Source: Frigoribacterium sp.
GTDB taxonomy: Bacteria > Actinomycetota > Actinomycetes > Actinomycetales > Microbacteriaceae
NCBI GenBank assembly: GCA_025363205.1
Contig: JANYEI010000038.1
Coordinates: forward strand, 16,047-80,046
Direction of reading: 5' to 3'
Length of the DNA: 64,000 bases
The position numbers and the translations under genes are program-made. The notes beneath the pieces are model-generated. The model ran no database searches, was not told the origin of the DNA, and worked only from the letters and a program-made list of their open reading frames with translations. The stretch's first letter is position 1. Each line of letters starts with the position of its first letter. This document shows positions 8,638-18,729 of the stretch, in pieces.

Positions 8638-8643
8638 TACGAT
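8638..8643 (+). promoter_or_regulatory. Leaderless -10 element TACGAT for the lipid kinase gene
   Basis: TACGAT ends 6 nt before ATG 8650 and no Shine-Dalgarno is present, so a leaderless mRNA is predicted. Confidence 0.55.
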
Positions 8644-8649
8644 AACGCC

Positions 8650-9639
8650 ATGAACAATGCCAGCCCCCGTGTCGCCGCGGTCGTGTATAACCCCATCAAG
8701 GTAGACCTCCCTGCTCTCCGCGAAGCAGTGATCTCAGAGGCTGCGGCCGCCGGTTGGGGGGAAACCCTCTGGTTTGAAACGTCGATTGATGATGTCGGCC
8801 AGGGCGCAACGGGAGAAGCCCTCGCGCAGCACGTCGATATGGTGATCGTGGCGGGCGGTGATGGCACGGTTCGAGCGGTTGTCGAAGCTCTGCGGGGGCA
8901 CGAGGTGTCCGTTGCCCTTCTGCCATCGGGCACCGGAAACCTTCTCGCGCGCAACCTCAAGATGACACTCAACGATCTGCCGGGGAGCATCAAAGTCGCC
9001 TTCACCGGGGTGGATCGACAGATCGATCTCGGCATGATCCGCATTGAACGGGCTGATAAGAGCCGGGATCAACATGCGTTCGTGGTGATGGCAGGACTGG
9101 GCCTCGATGCGAAGATGATCGCCAATACCGACGATGAACTCAAAGCCAAAGCGGGCTGGGTTGCCTACATCAAAGCCCTTGCCGCCTCACTTCGAGACCC
9201 ATCGGAGCTTCACCTCCACTTTCGGCTCGACGATGGACCTCGCACGCGAAGGACCGTGCACACTTTGATCCTCGGCAACTGTGGCTCCCTGCAGGCAAAT
9301 ATTCTGCTCATGCCCGAAGCGGTGCTGGACGACGGCAAATTCGACATCATGATGACTCGACCCGATGGCGTGCTCGGGTGGATCCGGGTCTGGACGAAAG
9401 TCGCCTGGACCAATGGTGTCGTTCGGCGCACAAAGGCCGGAAAAGCGATTGCAGGAGAACACAAGAACAATCCGGACCTTCACTATGAAACGGGCACGTC
9501 ATTCACCGCGCGCCTATCGGATCCCGAAGAAATCGAACTCGATGGCGACGGCTTCGGTGAAGCGATTGCGTTCAAGGCGTGGATCGAGCCGAATGCTCTT
9601 CGTGTGCGCACACCCGAGGTGACAACGGCCGCGAAATGA
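8650..9639 (+). CDS. Diacylglycerol/lipid kinase family protein (YegS/DagK-like)
   Basis: ATP-dependent lipid kinase of the DAGK catalytic family, 329 residues. The nucleotide-binding motif VAGGDGTVRAVVEAL occurs at about residues 73-87, followed by LPSGTGNLLARNL, both diagnostic. The second domain has the expected beta-sandwich sequence with the late FxxxLSDPEEIELDGDGF region carrying acidic residues. It would phosphorylate diacylglycerol or a related membrane lipid at the cytoplasmic membrane face. The gene stands alone: the AAA ATPase upstream is divergent and the aldo/keto reductase downstream is convergent. The exact lipid substrate is not readable from the sequence. Confidence 0.85.
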   Translation: MNNASPRVAAVVYNPIKVDLPALREAVISEAAAAGWGETLWFETSIDDVGQGATGEALAQHVDMVIVAGGDGTVRAVVEALRGHEVSVALLPSGTGNLLARNLKMTLNDLPGSIKVAFTGVDRQIDLGMIRIERADKSRDQHAFVVMAGLGLDAKMIANTDDELKAKAGWVAYIKALAASLRDPSELHLHFRLDDGPRTRRTVHTLILGNCGSLQANILLMPEAVLDDGKFDIMMTRPDGVLGWIRVWTKVAWTNGVVRRTKAGKAIAGEHKNNPDLHYETGTSFTARLSDPEEIELDGDGFGEAIAFKAWIEPNALRVRTPEVTTAAK

Positions 9640-9665
9640 TGCGGTGACCGACGAGTCCGCTGCGG

Positions 9666-10595
9666 CTACGGCAGCACGTGACCCGCCGCCGTGAAGAGGC
9701 GATACCACTCGGGGCGGGTGAGAGGCACGTCCGAACCGGCCGCCGAGTCGCGCACTCGGTCGATATTCGTGGTTCCGAGCACCACCTGCATGTTGGCCGG
9801 ATGACGCGTGATCCACGCCACCGCAATGGCCGCGGCCGGCACCTGGTAGCTGCTCGCAAGTTCATCGATTACGTCGTTCAACTCCGCGTAGTTCTCCCGG
9901 TCTCCGAGGAACACTCCGTCGAAGAATCCCTTCTGGAATGGCGACCAGGCCTGGAGGGTGATCTCCTTGAGGCGGCAGTAGTCGAGGATGCCGTTGTCGC
10001 GATCGATCGACTGGTCCAGCCCGGCCATGTTGGCGGAGACTCCCGCAGCAATGAGCGGAGCGTGGGTGATGCTGAGCTGCACCTGGTTCACGACGAGCGC
10101 TTGGTCCAGCGATGCGGCGAGAAGTTCGATCTGCCCTGGAGTGTGATTCGACACCCCGAACTGGCGCACCTTTCCCGAGCTGTGCAGCGCGTCGAAAGCG
10201 GCCGCCACCTCATCGGGTTCGACCAGGGCATCCGGGCGGTGCAGCAGCAGGAGGTCGAGGTAGTCGGTCCGGAGGGCGGCGAGGGACTCATCCACGGAAC
10301 GGAGGATGTGCTCTGTCGAGTAGTCCCAGAAACCCGAGCGGATGCCCACCTTCGACTGGATCGTTATGGCCGACCGCTCGGACGCTGAGAACGTGATCGC
10401 CTCGCCGAATCGTCGTTCGCATCCGTGAGTGGTGTCGCCATAAATGTCGGCATGATCGAAGAACGTGATGCCGGTGTCAATCGCGGCTCCTACCAGGGAC
10501 CGGATTTGTGAATCGGAGAGGGGTTGGATTCGCATCAGCCCGAGAATGATGTTCGGAACTTCGACGGTTGAATTCAGCAGAGTCAGTGTCTTCAT
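9666..10595 (-). CDS. Aldo/keto reductase, YdhF-like
   Basis: 309-residue NADPH-dependent oxidoreductase. The catalytic tetrad is readable: DHADIYGD gives Asp and Tyr, SKVG gives Lys and LLLHRPD gives His. The C-terminal VVLGTTNIDRVRDS segment is the cofactor-binding end. It matches the YdhF-type branch by the early MRIQPLSD motif and overall length. It is transcribed on the minus strand, convergent with the lipid kinase gene and divergent from the acetyl-CoA synthetase gene (10726). It is a different branch from the aldo/keto reductase at 1913. The substrate is unknown. Confidence 0.85.
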   Translation of the reverse strand: MKTLTLLNSTVEVPNIILGLMRIQPLSDSQIRSLVGAAIDTGITFFDHADIYGDTTHGCERRFGEAITFSASERSAITIQSKVGIRSGFWDYSTEHILRSVDESLAALRTDYLDLLLLHRPDALVEPDEVAAAFDALHSSGKVRQFGVSNHTPGQIELLAASLDQALVVNQVQLSITHAPLIAAGVSANMAGLDQSIDRDNGILDYCRLKEITLQAWSPFQKGFFDGVFLGDRENYAELNDVIDELASSYQVPAAAIAVAWITRHPANMQVVLGTTNIDRVRDSAAGSDVPLTRPEWYRLFTAAGHVLP

Positions 10596-10712
10596 CGGTC
10601 AAGTCTGCGCCCTGCACTGGGATCGTGTTGGCGCTGCCGGGAGCCAACCGAATCGTGACGGTCTTCGTTACGCGGTCTTACGTCTGAGCAGCGGCCGCTG
10701 CGCGCGAAACTG

Positions 10713-10718
10713 TAGCGT
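10713..10718 (+). promoter_or_regulatory. Leaderless -10 element TAGCGT for acs
   Basis: TAGCGT ends 7 nt before GTG 10726. It supports the GTG start over the longer upstream frame, which runs antisense through the neighbouring reductase gene. Confidence 0.55.
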
Positions 10719-10725
10719 CGAATCA

Positions 10726-12744
<2,019 letters not shown>

Positions 12745-12754
12745 CTTTCCGAAG

Positions 12755-12786
12755 GATCGGCACGGAGCGCAATTCGGTGCCCGATC
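12755..12786. terminator. Hairpin between convergent acs and devR
   Basis: GATCGGCAC (12755-12763) pairs with GTGCCCGATC (12777-12786) with a one-base bulge around a 13-nt loop. It sits exactly between convergent genes and could end transcription from both sides; there is no T-run, as is common in high-GC genomes. Confidence 0.5.
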
Positions 12787-13426
12787 AGCCCTCTGCTGTG
12801 GGATGCGAGCCGAGATGCAGGATCGCGGCCTGGGTGCGACGCTGCAGACCGAGCTTGGCAAGCAGCCCGGAGACGTAGTTTTTCACGGTCTTCTCGGCGA
12901 GCGAGAGTTCCGTGCCGATCTGGCGATTGGTGAGTCCGCCCGCGATCAGGGAGAGGATCTGTGTCTCCCGGGCGGTCAGTGACCCGAGGCGCGGGTCGGT
13001 GTCGGAGCGGGTGTGGATGCGCTCGATCACCTTGCGGGTGAGCATCGGGTCGAGCAGGGAGCGACCGCTCGCCACTTTTCGAAGCGACTCGATTAGACCG
13101 CTGCCTCGGACATCCTTGAGCACATAGCCGGATGCCCCGGCGATGATGGCAGCGGACAGCGCCTCCTCATCGTCGTAGGCGGTGAGAATAAGACACTTGA
13201 CCTGCGGATTCTGTGATCGCACGTCTCGGCAGACGTCGATCCCGCTGCCGTCGGGAAGGCGTACATCGAGCAGCACAACGTCGGGAAGGGTCGCGGCGAT
13301 GCGTGACCGGGCCTGCGCCGCGGTGCCCGCTTCGCCGATTACCTCGATGTCGTGCTCCGTACCGAGCAACTCAGCGATTCCGCGCCGCACGATCTCGTGA
13401 TCGTCCACAAGGAAGACCCGGATCAT
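12785..13426 (-). CDS. devR: DevR/DosR-like LuxR-family response regulator
   Basis: Two-component response regulator, 213 residues. The receiver domain (residues 1-120) has the acidic pair DDHE, phospho-acceptor Asp in LLDVRLPDG and the conserved Lys in YVLKD. The C-terminal LuxR-type helix-turn-helix contains EKTVKNYVSGLLAKLG and RRTQAA, which match the mycobacterial DosR recognition helix as I recall it, including the lysines and asparagine that contact DNA. It overlaps the sensor kinase gene by 4 bp (ATGA), so the two are translationally coupled. Two palindromes resembling the DosR box lie before usp genes in this window, which supports a low-oxygen/NO response role. The orthology to DosR is a strong inference, not proven. 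Confidence 0.87.
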   Translation of the reverse strand: MIRVFLVDDHEIVRRGIAELLGTEHDIEVIGEAGTAAQARSRIAATLPDVVLLDVRLPDGSGIDVCRDVRSQNPQVKCLILTAYDDEEALSAAIIAGASGYVLKDVRGSGLIESLRKVASGRSLLDPMLTRKVIERIHTRSDTDPRLGSLTARETQILSLIAGGLTNRQIGTELSLAEKTVKNYVSGLLAKLGLQRRTQAAILHLGSHPTAEG

Positions 13427-15177
13427 GATGCCTCCGTTCCGTCTTCGTCACTGCTTTCGATCGGAACGCTCCAATACAGCCGGGTGCCCTCGGCGCTGGA
13501 CTCCACGACGAACGATCCGCCGCGAGCAATCGCCCTTGCCTCGAGGTTGGCGAGCCCGCTTCGACGGGGCGTGTCAGTGATTCCTCCCCCGTTGTCGGAG
13601 ATCACGAGGTGCATCATGCCGTCCCCGACGTCGAGCGTTACTGCGGTCTGCTCGGCGTTGGCATGCTTCGCAGCGTTCGCCAGTGCCTCGCGGGCCACCG
13701 CAACGACATCATCGGCGAGTCCACCGGTGACGACGAGGTCTACCGGACCGGTGAAAGCGACCGTCGGGCTCTTCTGCAATCCAGAGGTGATGTCATTGGC
13801 CAGATCGATGATGCGGTGCCGCACCGAATCACGGGTGTCTTCGCGAGCCGAAAGAGCGAAGATCACCGTGCGAATCTGGGTGACGGCGGAGTCGAGGTGG
13901 CTCACCGACTGGAGGATCCGCTCTCGATCGACTTCCGATTCGATCGATCCGGCAACGCTCTGCAGTTCGAGACCGGTGCCGAAAAGCTGTTGGATCACGT
14001 GGTCGTGCAGGTCTCGCGCGATCCTTCCGCGATCCTCGAGCAGCAGCATCCGCTGTTCGGACGCCCGGGCGCGGGCCAGCTGCATGGCAAGGCTGGCCTG
14101 CCCGGCGAAGTCCGCGGCCATCTCGAGGTCGGACGGGGCGAAGCAGAGCCCCCCCGCCATGCGCGCCACCAACAACACACCCTCGGCTCGGCCGGACGAG
14201 ATGAGGGGAACAGCCATCATCGGGCCGAGCGGGCGCTCGGTCGAGAAGAGCTCGGAGTCGGGGCTTCCGCCCCCGACGAGGCGGGGCTGCTTACCCTCGA
14301 GAACGCTTCCGGCAAGCGTGCCAGCCGAGGGGAAGCTCCGGCCGACGAGATCGGCCTCTCCGTCGCCGCGAGCGATCTCGACAACGAGCGTGCCTGCGGT
14401 CGAGTGGGGAAGGATCATGCAGACGAGGTCGCTCTCGGCGAGCACGAGCACGCGGCTCACCAGGGTGGAGAGAGAGTCCGACCGGTCAGAGGAGAGCATC
14501 GCGGCAGTGATCTCAGCGGAGGCAGCAGACCAGGCCTGTCGGCGACGAGTCTCGGCGAACAGCCTGGCATTGTCGATGGCGAACCCCGCGGAGGCCGCGA
14601 GCGATTCAACCAGCTGTTCGTCTTCGCTGCTGAAGGTGCCGGAAGCCTGGTTGCTCAGGTAGAGATTGCCGTAGACCACATCACGCACCCGGATCGGTAC
14701 CCCGAGAAAGCTCTCCATCGCCGGATGCCCGGCCGGGAATCCGCTTGACCGCGAGTCGTCGTGGAGGTGCTCGAGTCGGATGGGTCGGGGGTCGTCGATG
14801 AGGGCACCGAGCAAGCCGTGCCCCTCGGGCAAGTGGCCGATGATGAGAGCCTGCTCCGGGGGAATCCCGACGTGGATAAACTGCTCGAGACCGCCACCCG
14901 GAGCGATCACACCGAGGGCACCGTATTCGGAGCCCACCAGTTCCACCGCGGCCCGCACGATCCGCTCGAGGACGACGGGCAGCTCGAGGTGTTCCACGAC
15001 GGCAAGGTTCGCCCGGAGCAGTGCGCGCAGTCGACCCTGCGTGGCGAGAACATCCTGAGCGCGATCCACGAGGTCGCTGAGCGCACGGTCGAGTTCTGCT
15101 CGCGGCTTATCGGGGAAGGTGAGAAGTTCGTCGTGCGATGCCACGTAATTCCCCTGCCGACGCTGATCAAGTGACAC
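13423..15177 (-). CDS. devS: DevS/DosT-like GAF-domain sensor histidine kinase
   Basis: 584-residue soluble sensor kinase with two GAF domains (about residues 60-205 and 225-370), a HisKA_3 H-box DRGRIARDLHDHVIQQLF (about 395-412), and a C-terminal HATPase with NGGGITDTPRRSGLANL. The first GAF contains SGFPAGHPAM with His151 at the position of the heme-ligating histidine (His149) of mycobacterial DevS, so a heme-based O2/NO/CO or redox sensor is likely. It is encoded directly upstream of devR with a 4-bp overlap and divergently from usp-cydABDC. The start used is 15177; the stretch before the first GAF looks helical. Heme binding is inferred from one aligned histidine and needs a purified protein. 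Confidence 0.87.
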   Translation of the reverse strand: MSLDQRRQGNYVASHDELLTFPDKPRAELDRALSDLVDRAQDVLATQGRLRALLRANLAVVEHLELPVVLERIVRAAVELVGSEYGALGVIAPGGGLEQFIHVGIPPEQALIIGHLPEGHGLLGALIDDPRPIRLEHLHDDSRSSGFPAGHPAMESFLGVPIRVRDVVYGNLYLSNQASGTFSSEDEQLVESLAASAGFAIDNARLFAETRRRQAWSAASAEITAAMLSSDRSDSLSTLVSRVLVLAESDLVCMILPHSTAGTLVVEIARGDGEADLVGRSFPSAGTLAGSVLEGKQPRLVGGGSPDSELFSTERPLGPMMAVPLISSGRAEGVLLVARMAGGLCFAPSDLEMAADFAGQASLAMQLARARASEQRMLLLEDRGRIARDLHDHVIQQLFGTGLELQSVAGSIESEVDRERILQSVSHLDSAVTQIRTVIFALSAREDTRDSVRHRIIDLANDITSGLQKSPTVAFTGPVDLVVTGGLADDVVAVAREALANAAKHANAEQTAVTLDVGDGMMHLVISDNGGGITDTPRRSGLANLEARAIARGGSFVVESSAEGTRLYWSVPIESSDEDGTEAS

Positions 15178-15253
15178 CGATTCGGGACCGGGTCAGCGCG
15201 TGTGCCGGCATTTTCGAGCGTAGCGCGTCGGGGTGCGAGCCTGAGCAAATGGT

Positions 15254-15273
15254 CGCGGGACTTTAGGCCCCAT
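15254..15273 (+). promoter_or_regulatory. DosR-box-like palindrome upstream of usp-cydABDC
   Basis: The core GGGACTTTAGGCCC (15257-15270) matches the DosR consensus TTSGGGACTWWAGTCCCSAA with one mismatch in the 14-bp core. It lies between the divergent devS and usp genes, centred about 63 bp before the usp ATG, and is placed to activate usp-cydABDC. Confidence 0.7.
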
Positions 15274-15326
15274 CGCTTAGTGAGCATCCCTTCATGCTGG
15301 GGGAAGAGAGAAGCGGGGGCAGTGTG

Positions 15327-16211
15327 ATGGACAAAATGATCCTTGTCGGAGTAGACGGCACTTCGGCGTGCCATGCGGCGATCCGCTGGGCGGTACTTCG
15401 GGCAGCAACCCTGCGATCCTGCGTCGTGCTAGTGCACGTCGTCGATGACGAGTGGGGCATGATCGGCGAACAGTCGATCTCAGAACTCCACCCCTCCGCC
15501 TACGCTCTCGTGGAGAAGGACGCGGTCTTCGCCCGTTCGATCGATTCCGCGGTCACCGTCAGCACCCGCGTGCTTCTCGGTGATCCGATGGTCGAACTGG
15601 GCGTCGTGTCCCGGGAGGTCGGTCTCGTCGTCATCGGAACTCACAAAACAGGTTTCCTGCACGGACGCGCCTTCGGCTCACGCAGCCTCCAGCTCGCCGC
15701 GACGGCGTGGTGCCCGGTCGCCGTGATTCCCGAAGGATCGACAACCGAGCGCCATGGGATCGTCGCTGGCATCGACGACTCGGACGCCGGCCGCGCCGCC
15801 GTGCGGTTCGCCGCCAACGAAGCACACCGCGTGAATGAGGAGCTGGTGCTGCTGCGCGCCTGGACCTCCAGCGCGCACGGTTCCGAAGCGGAAGACGGAG
15901 CCGCGGAGCAGCGTGCCCGGGATGCCTTGGAGACCCTCGGGTCCCAATCCGTGGCCCTCGCCCACAGCGCCGGAGACGGGGTGCTGGTGCGCACGCGCAC
16001 TTTACGTCGCCCGGCGGCGGAAGCTCTCGTCGACGCAGGCATGTCGGCCGAACTGCTCGTGATTGGCAGCTCTCGGAGGCACGGCGCCCAGATGGCGGCC
16101 CTTGGCCCGGTGAGCCACGACGTGCTGCTCAACATCGCCGGACCGACACTCGTCGTGCACGGCGACACCGAGGCTCGCCCAGAAGCAGAACTGGCCGGCC
16201 GAACGAAATGA
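15327..16211 (+). CDS. Tandem universal stress protein (two USP domains)
   Basis: 294-residue protein from ATG 15327 with two UspA domains. The first begins MILVGVDGTSACHAAIRWAV; the second begins HGIVAGIDDSDAGRAAVRFA and ends with LVIGSSRRHG and a hydrophobic LVVH strand. The GxxGxG(S/T) ATP-binding pattern is partly visible in GTHKTGFLHGRAFGS of domain 1. Tandem USPs are characteristic members of the DosR regulon in mycobacteria. An AGCGGGGGC purine-rich stretch precedes ATG 15327, and a DosR-like box lies upstream. The cydA gene begins 31 bp downstream, so this is probably the first gene of the cytochrome bd operon. Its molecular task (signalling or nucleotide-dependent chaperoning) is unknown. 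Confidence 0.85.
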   Translation: MDKMILVGVDGTSACHAAIRWAVLRAATLRSCVVLVHVVDDEWGMIGEQSISELHPSAYALVEKDAVFARSIDSAVTVSTRVLLGDPMVELGVVSREVGLVVIGTHKTGFLHGRAFGSRSLQLAATAWCPVAVIPEGSTTERHGIVAGIDDSDAGRAAVRFAANEAHRVNEELVLLRAWTSSAHGSEAEDGAAEQRARDALETLGSQSVALAHSAGDGVLVRTRTLRRPAAEALVDAGMSAELLVIGSSRRHGAQMAALGPVSHDVLLNIAGPTLVVHGDTEARPEAELAGRTK

Positions 16212-16242
16212 CACCCCTGCCAGATCCGATCCGGAGATATCA

Positions 16243-17652
16243 GTGGACGACATCCTCAGTCCCCTCGTATTGTCGCAGTGGCAGTTCGGGCTCACCACGA
16301 TCTACCACTTCCTGTTCATCCCGATCACGATCGGAATGGCCACCACCACAGCGGTATTCCAGACGGCATGGTACCGAACGGCGAAGGTCAGCTACCTGCA
16401 TCTCACTCAGTTCTTCGGCAAGATCTTTCTCATCAACTTCGCGATGGGGGTGGTGACCGGCATCGTGCAGGAGTTTCAGTTCGGAATGAACTGGTCTACC
16501 TACTCTCGATTCGTCGGAGATGTTTTCGGCGCTCCGCTCGCCATGGAGGGCCTCCTCGCCTTCTTCCTCGAGGCCACTTTCATCGGCCTATGGATCTTTG
16601 GATGGGACAAACTGCCAAAGGGCCTCCACCTCGCCACGATCTGGATCACGGCCGCTGGCACCATCCTCTCGGCCTACTTCATCCTCGCGGCGAACGCGTT
16701 TATGCAGAATCCGGTCGGCTTCCGTATGAATGAAGCCCGCGGCCGGGCGGAGCTCACCGACATCTGGGCTGTGCTCACCAACAAGGTTTCGCTCGCGTCG
16801 TTTCCGCACACGATCACCGCGTCGTTCATGGTCTCGTCCGCGCTGGTGATCTGCATCGCCGCTTGGCATCTCGCCCGCAGGCGGAATCTTGACACCATGC
16901 GACCGGCGATGATCTTCGCCCTCTGGACGATGATCGGCGCCGGTATCCTCACGGTGCTCACCGGCGACCAGCTTGGTCTCGTGATGGTGCAGACGCAGCC
17001 GATGAAGATGGCCGCCGCCGAAGCCGCCTACAACACGGTGAATGGGGCGGATGCCTCGTTCTCGATCTTCACTCTTGGCACACCCGACGGGGTGAACGAA
17101 CTGTTCTCTATCCGCATTCCGTACCTGCTGTCATTCCTCTCGACTCACACGCTGAACGGAACCGTCGAGGGAATCAACGACCTGCAGGCGCAATACCGCA
17201 CGCTCTACGGACCAGGCAACTACGCGCCGGTGGTCTGGATCACCTATTGGGCGTTCCGCTGGATGATCGGGCTCGGCATGCTCTCGGTGCTGCTCTCGGC
17301 CGCTGGCCTCTGGCTGATGCGCAAGGGGCGCCTCCCCAAGAACCCGTGGGTCTGGCGAGTGGCCGTCTGGGCCTTCCCGCTGCCCCTCGCGGCAATGATC
17401 GTCGGCTGGATCTTCACCGAGATGGGCCGCCAGCCGTGGATCGTCTTCAGCCTGCTCAAGACCAAGGACGGCGTCTCGCCCAATCTCACCGGTCTCGACG
17501 TGCTGATCTCGATAGTCGCCTTCACGCTGGTCTACGGCATCCTCGCGGTGGTCGAATTCCGGCTCCTGAAGCGAGCCGCCCAGAGGGGACCAGAGGGCGC
17601 GCCGGTCACCGACGACTCCGAAGTGCCGACCGCCCACGTGACTGTGTACTAA
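16243..17652 (+). CDS. cydA: Cytochrome bd ubiquinol/menaquinol oxidase subunit I
   Basis: Heme-bearing subunit of the high-affinity quinol:O2 oxidoreductase, in the cytoplasmic membrane; 469 residues with about nine transmembrane helices. The N-terminal QFGLTTIYHFLFIPITIG carries the heme b595/d axial histidine, and the Q-loop end shows the diagnostic GRQPW in TEMGRQPWIVF. GTG 16243 follows a CCGGAG ribosome-binding site. In actinobacteria the donor is menaquinol. It is followed by cydB, cydD and cydC on the same strand with very short gaps, preceded by usp, so the whole unit is likely induced by oxygen limitation through the DevR-like regulator. The Q-loop is of the short type judging from overall length. 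Confidence 0.94.
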   Translation: MDDILSPLVLSQWQFGLTTIYHFLFIPITIGMATTTAVFQTAWYRTAKVSYLHLTQFFGKIFLINFAMGVVTGIVQEFQFGMNWSTYSRFVGDVFGAPLAMEGLLAFFLEATFIGLWIFGWDKLPKGLHLATIWITAAGTILSAYFILAANAFMQNPVGFRMNEARGRAELTDIWAVLTNKVSLASFPHTITASFMVSSALVICIAAWHLARRRNLDTMRPAMIFALWTMIGAGILTVLTGDQLGLVMVQTQPMKMAAAEAAYNTVNGADASFSIFTLGTPDGVNELFSIRIPYLLSFLSTHTLNGTVEGINDLQAQYRTLYGPGNYAPVVWITYWAFRWMIGLGMLSVLLSAAGLWLMRKGRLPKNPWVWRVAVWAFPLPLAAMIVGWIFTEMGRQPWIVFSLLKTKDGVSPNLTGLDVLISIVAFTLVYGILAVVEFRLLKRAAQRGPEGAPVTDDSEVPTAHVTVY

Positions 17653-17672
17653 GAAACAACGCTAAGGAATAG

Positions 17673-18725
17673 ATGATGGATCTCAATATTCTGTGGTTCT
17701 GGATTGTCGGCTTCTTCTTCATCGGATATTTCGTGCTCGACGGCTTCGACTTCGGGGTCGGGATGGCGCTGCCATTTCTTGGTCGGGACGAGATCGATCG
17801 CCGCGTCATGATCAACACGATCGGACCGGTCTGGGATCTCAACGAGACCTGGCTGATCGTGGCGGGTGCTTCGCTGTTCGCCGCCTTCCCGGAGTGGTAC
17901 GCCACACTGTTCAGCGGTTTCTACCTCGCACTTCTCCTCATCCTGCTCGCACTGATCGCTCGTGGTGTCTCGTTCGAATATCGCCACCACCGGCCGGAAT
18001 CGCGCTGGAAGAAATGGTTCGACGGCATGATCGTGGTGGGGTCGGCTGTACCGGCGCTGCTGTGGGGAGTGGCGTTCGCCAACATCGTGCAGGGGGTTCC
18101 GCTCAACGCCGGCCACAACTATACCGGCACGCTGTTTGACCTGCTCAACCCCTACGCACTGCTCGGTGGGCTCACGACGCTCATGCTGTTCTTCACACAC
18201 GGCGTTGTGTTCATTTCGCTCAAGACGGACGGCGACCTGCGACTGCGGGCCAGGAGACTCGCCATGCGGTCGGGGGCGATCACCATCCTCGTCGCTGCGG
18301 TCTTCCTCCTGTGGACCAACCTCGCCCATGGTCAGGTCGCGTCCTGGCTGCTCGCCCTACTGGCAGCGGTGCTCCTGATCGGATCGTTCTTCGCCAATCT
18401 CCGCGGACGGGAGCGCTACGCGTTCGGACTCATGGCCGGCACGATCGCCATCGCGGTCGCGAGTCTCTTCGCGGCACTCTTCCCCGACGTGATGCCGGCG
18501 AGCAATGATGTGGCCAACAGCCTCACGATCGCGAACGCGTCGAGTACTCCCTACACCCTCTCGGTGATGAGTTGGGTCGCCCTTGCGGTGCTGCCCTTCG
18601 TGCTCGCCTACCAGGCCTACACGTACTGGGTGTTCCGCAAGCGCATCACCCGGGCGTCGATCCCAGAGGACACGCAGCCGCTTGCCGACTCCCCGTCCGC
18701 ATCGGCACCTGTGCTCGGCGGCTGA
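17673..18725 (+). CDS. cydB: Cytochrome bd oxidase subunit II
   Basis: Second membrane subunit of cytochrome bd, 350 residues, about eight to nine helices. Family signatures are visible: DGFDFGVGM near the N terminus, then GPVWDLNETWLIVAG and FPEWYATLFSGFYLAL. It pairs with CydA to form the oxidase that reduces O2 to water with menaquinol, without pumping protons. ATG 17673 follows AAGGAATAG, a usable Shine-Dalgarno, 20 bp after the cydA stop. cydD starts 4 bp after its stop. The C-terminal tail after the last helix is Ala/Ser/Pro rich and probably cytoplasmic. Confidence 0.94.
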   Translation: MMDLNILWFWIVGFFFIGYFVLDGFDFGVGMALPFLGRDEIDRRVMINTIGPVWDLNETWLIVAGASLFAAFPEWYATLFSGFYLALLLILLALIARGVSFEYRHHRPESRWKKWFDGMIVVGSAVPALLWGVAFANIVQGVPLNAGHNYTGTLFDLLNPYALLGGLTTLMLFFTHGVVFISLKTDGDLRLRARRLAMRSGAITILVAAVFLLWTNLAHGQVASWLLALLAAVLLIGSFFANLRGRERYAFGLMAGTIAIAVASLFAALFPDVMPASNDVANSLTIANASSTPYTLSVMSWVALAVLPFVLAYQAYTYWVFRKRITRASIPEDTQPLADSPSASAPVLGG

Positions 18726-18729
18726 GTCG

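Noticed and set aside
13609..14748. Long open frame on the plus strand
   Set aside because: It is the antisense of the devS-like kinase, whose domain motifs are clear on the other strand.
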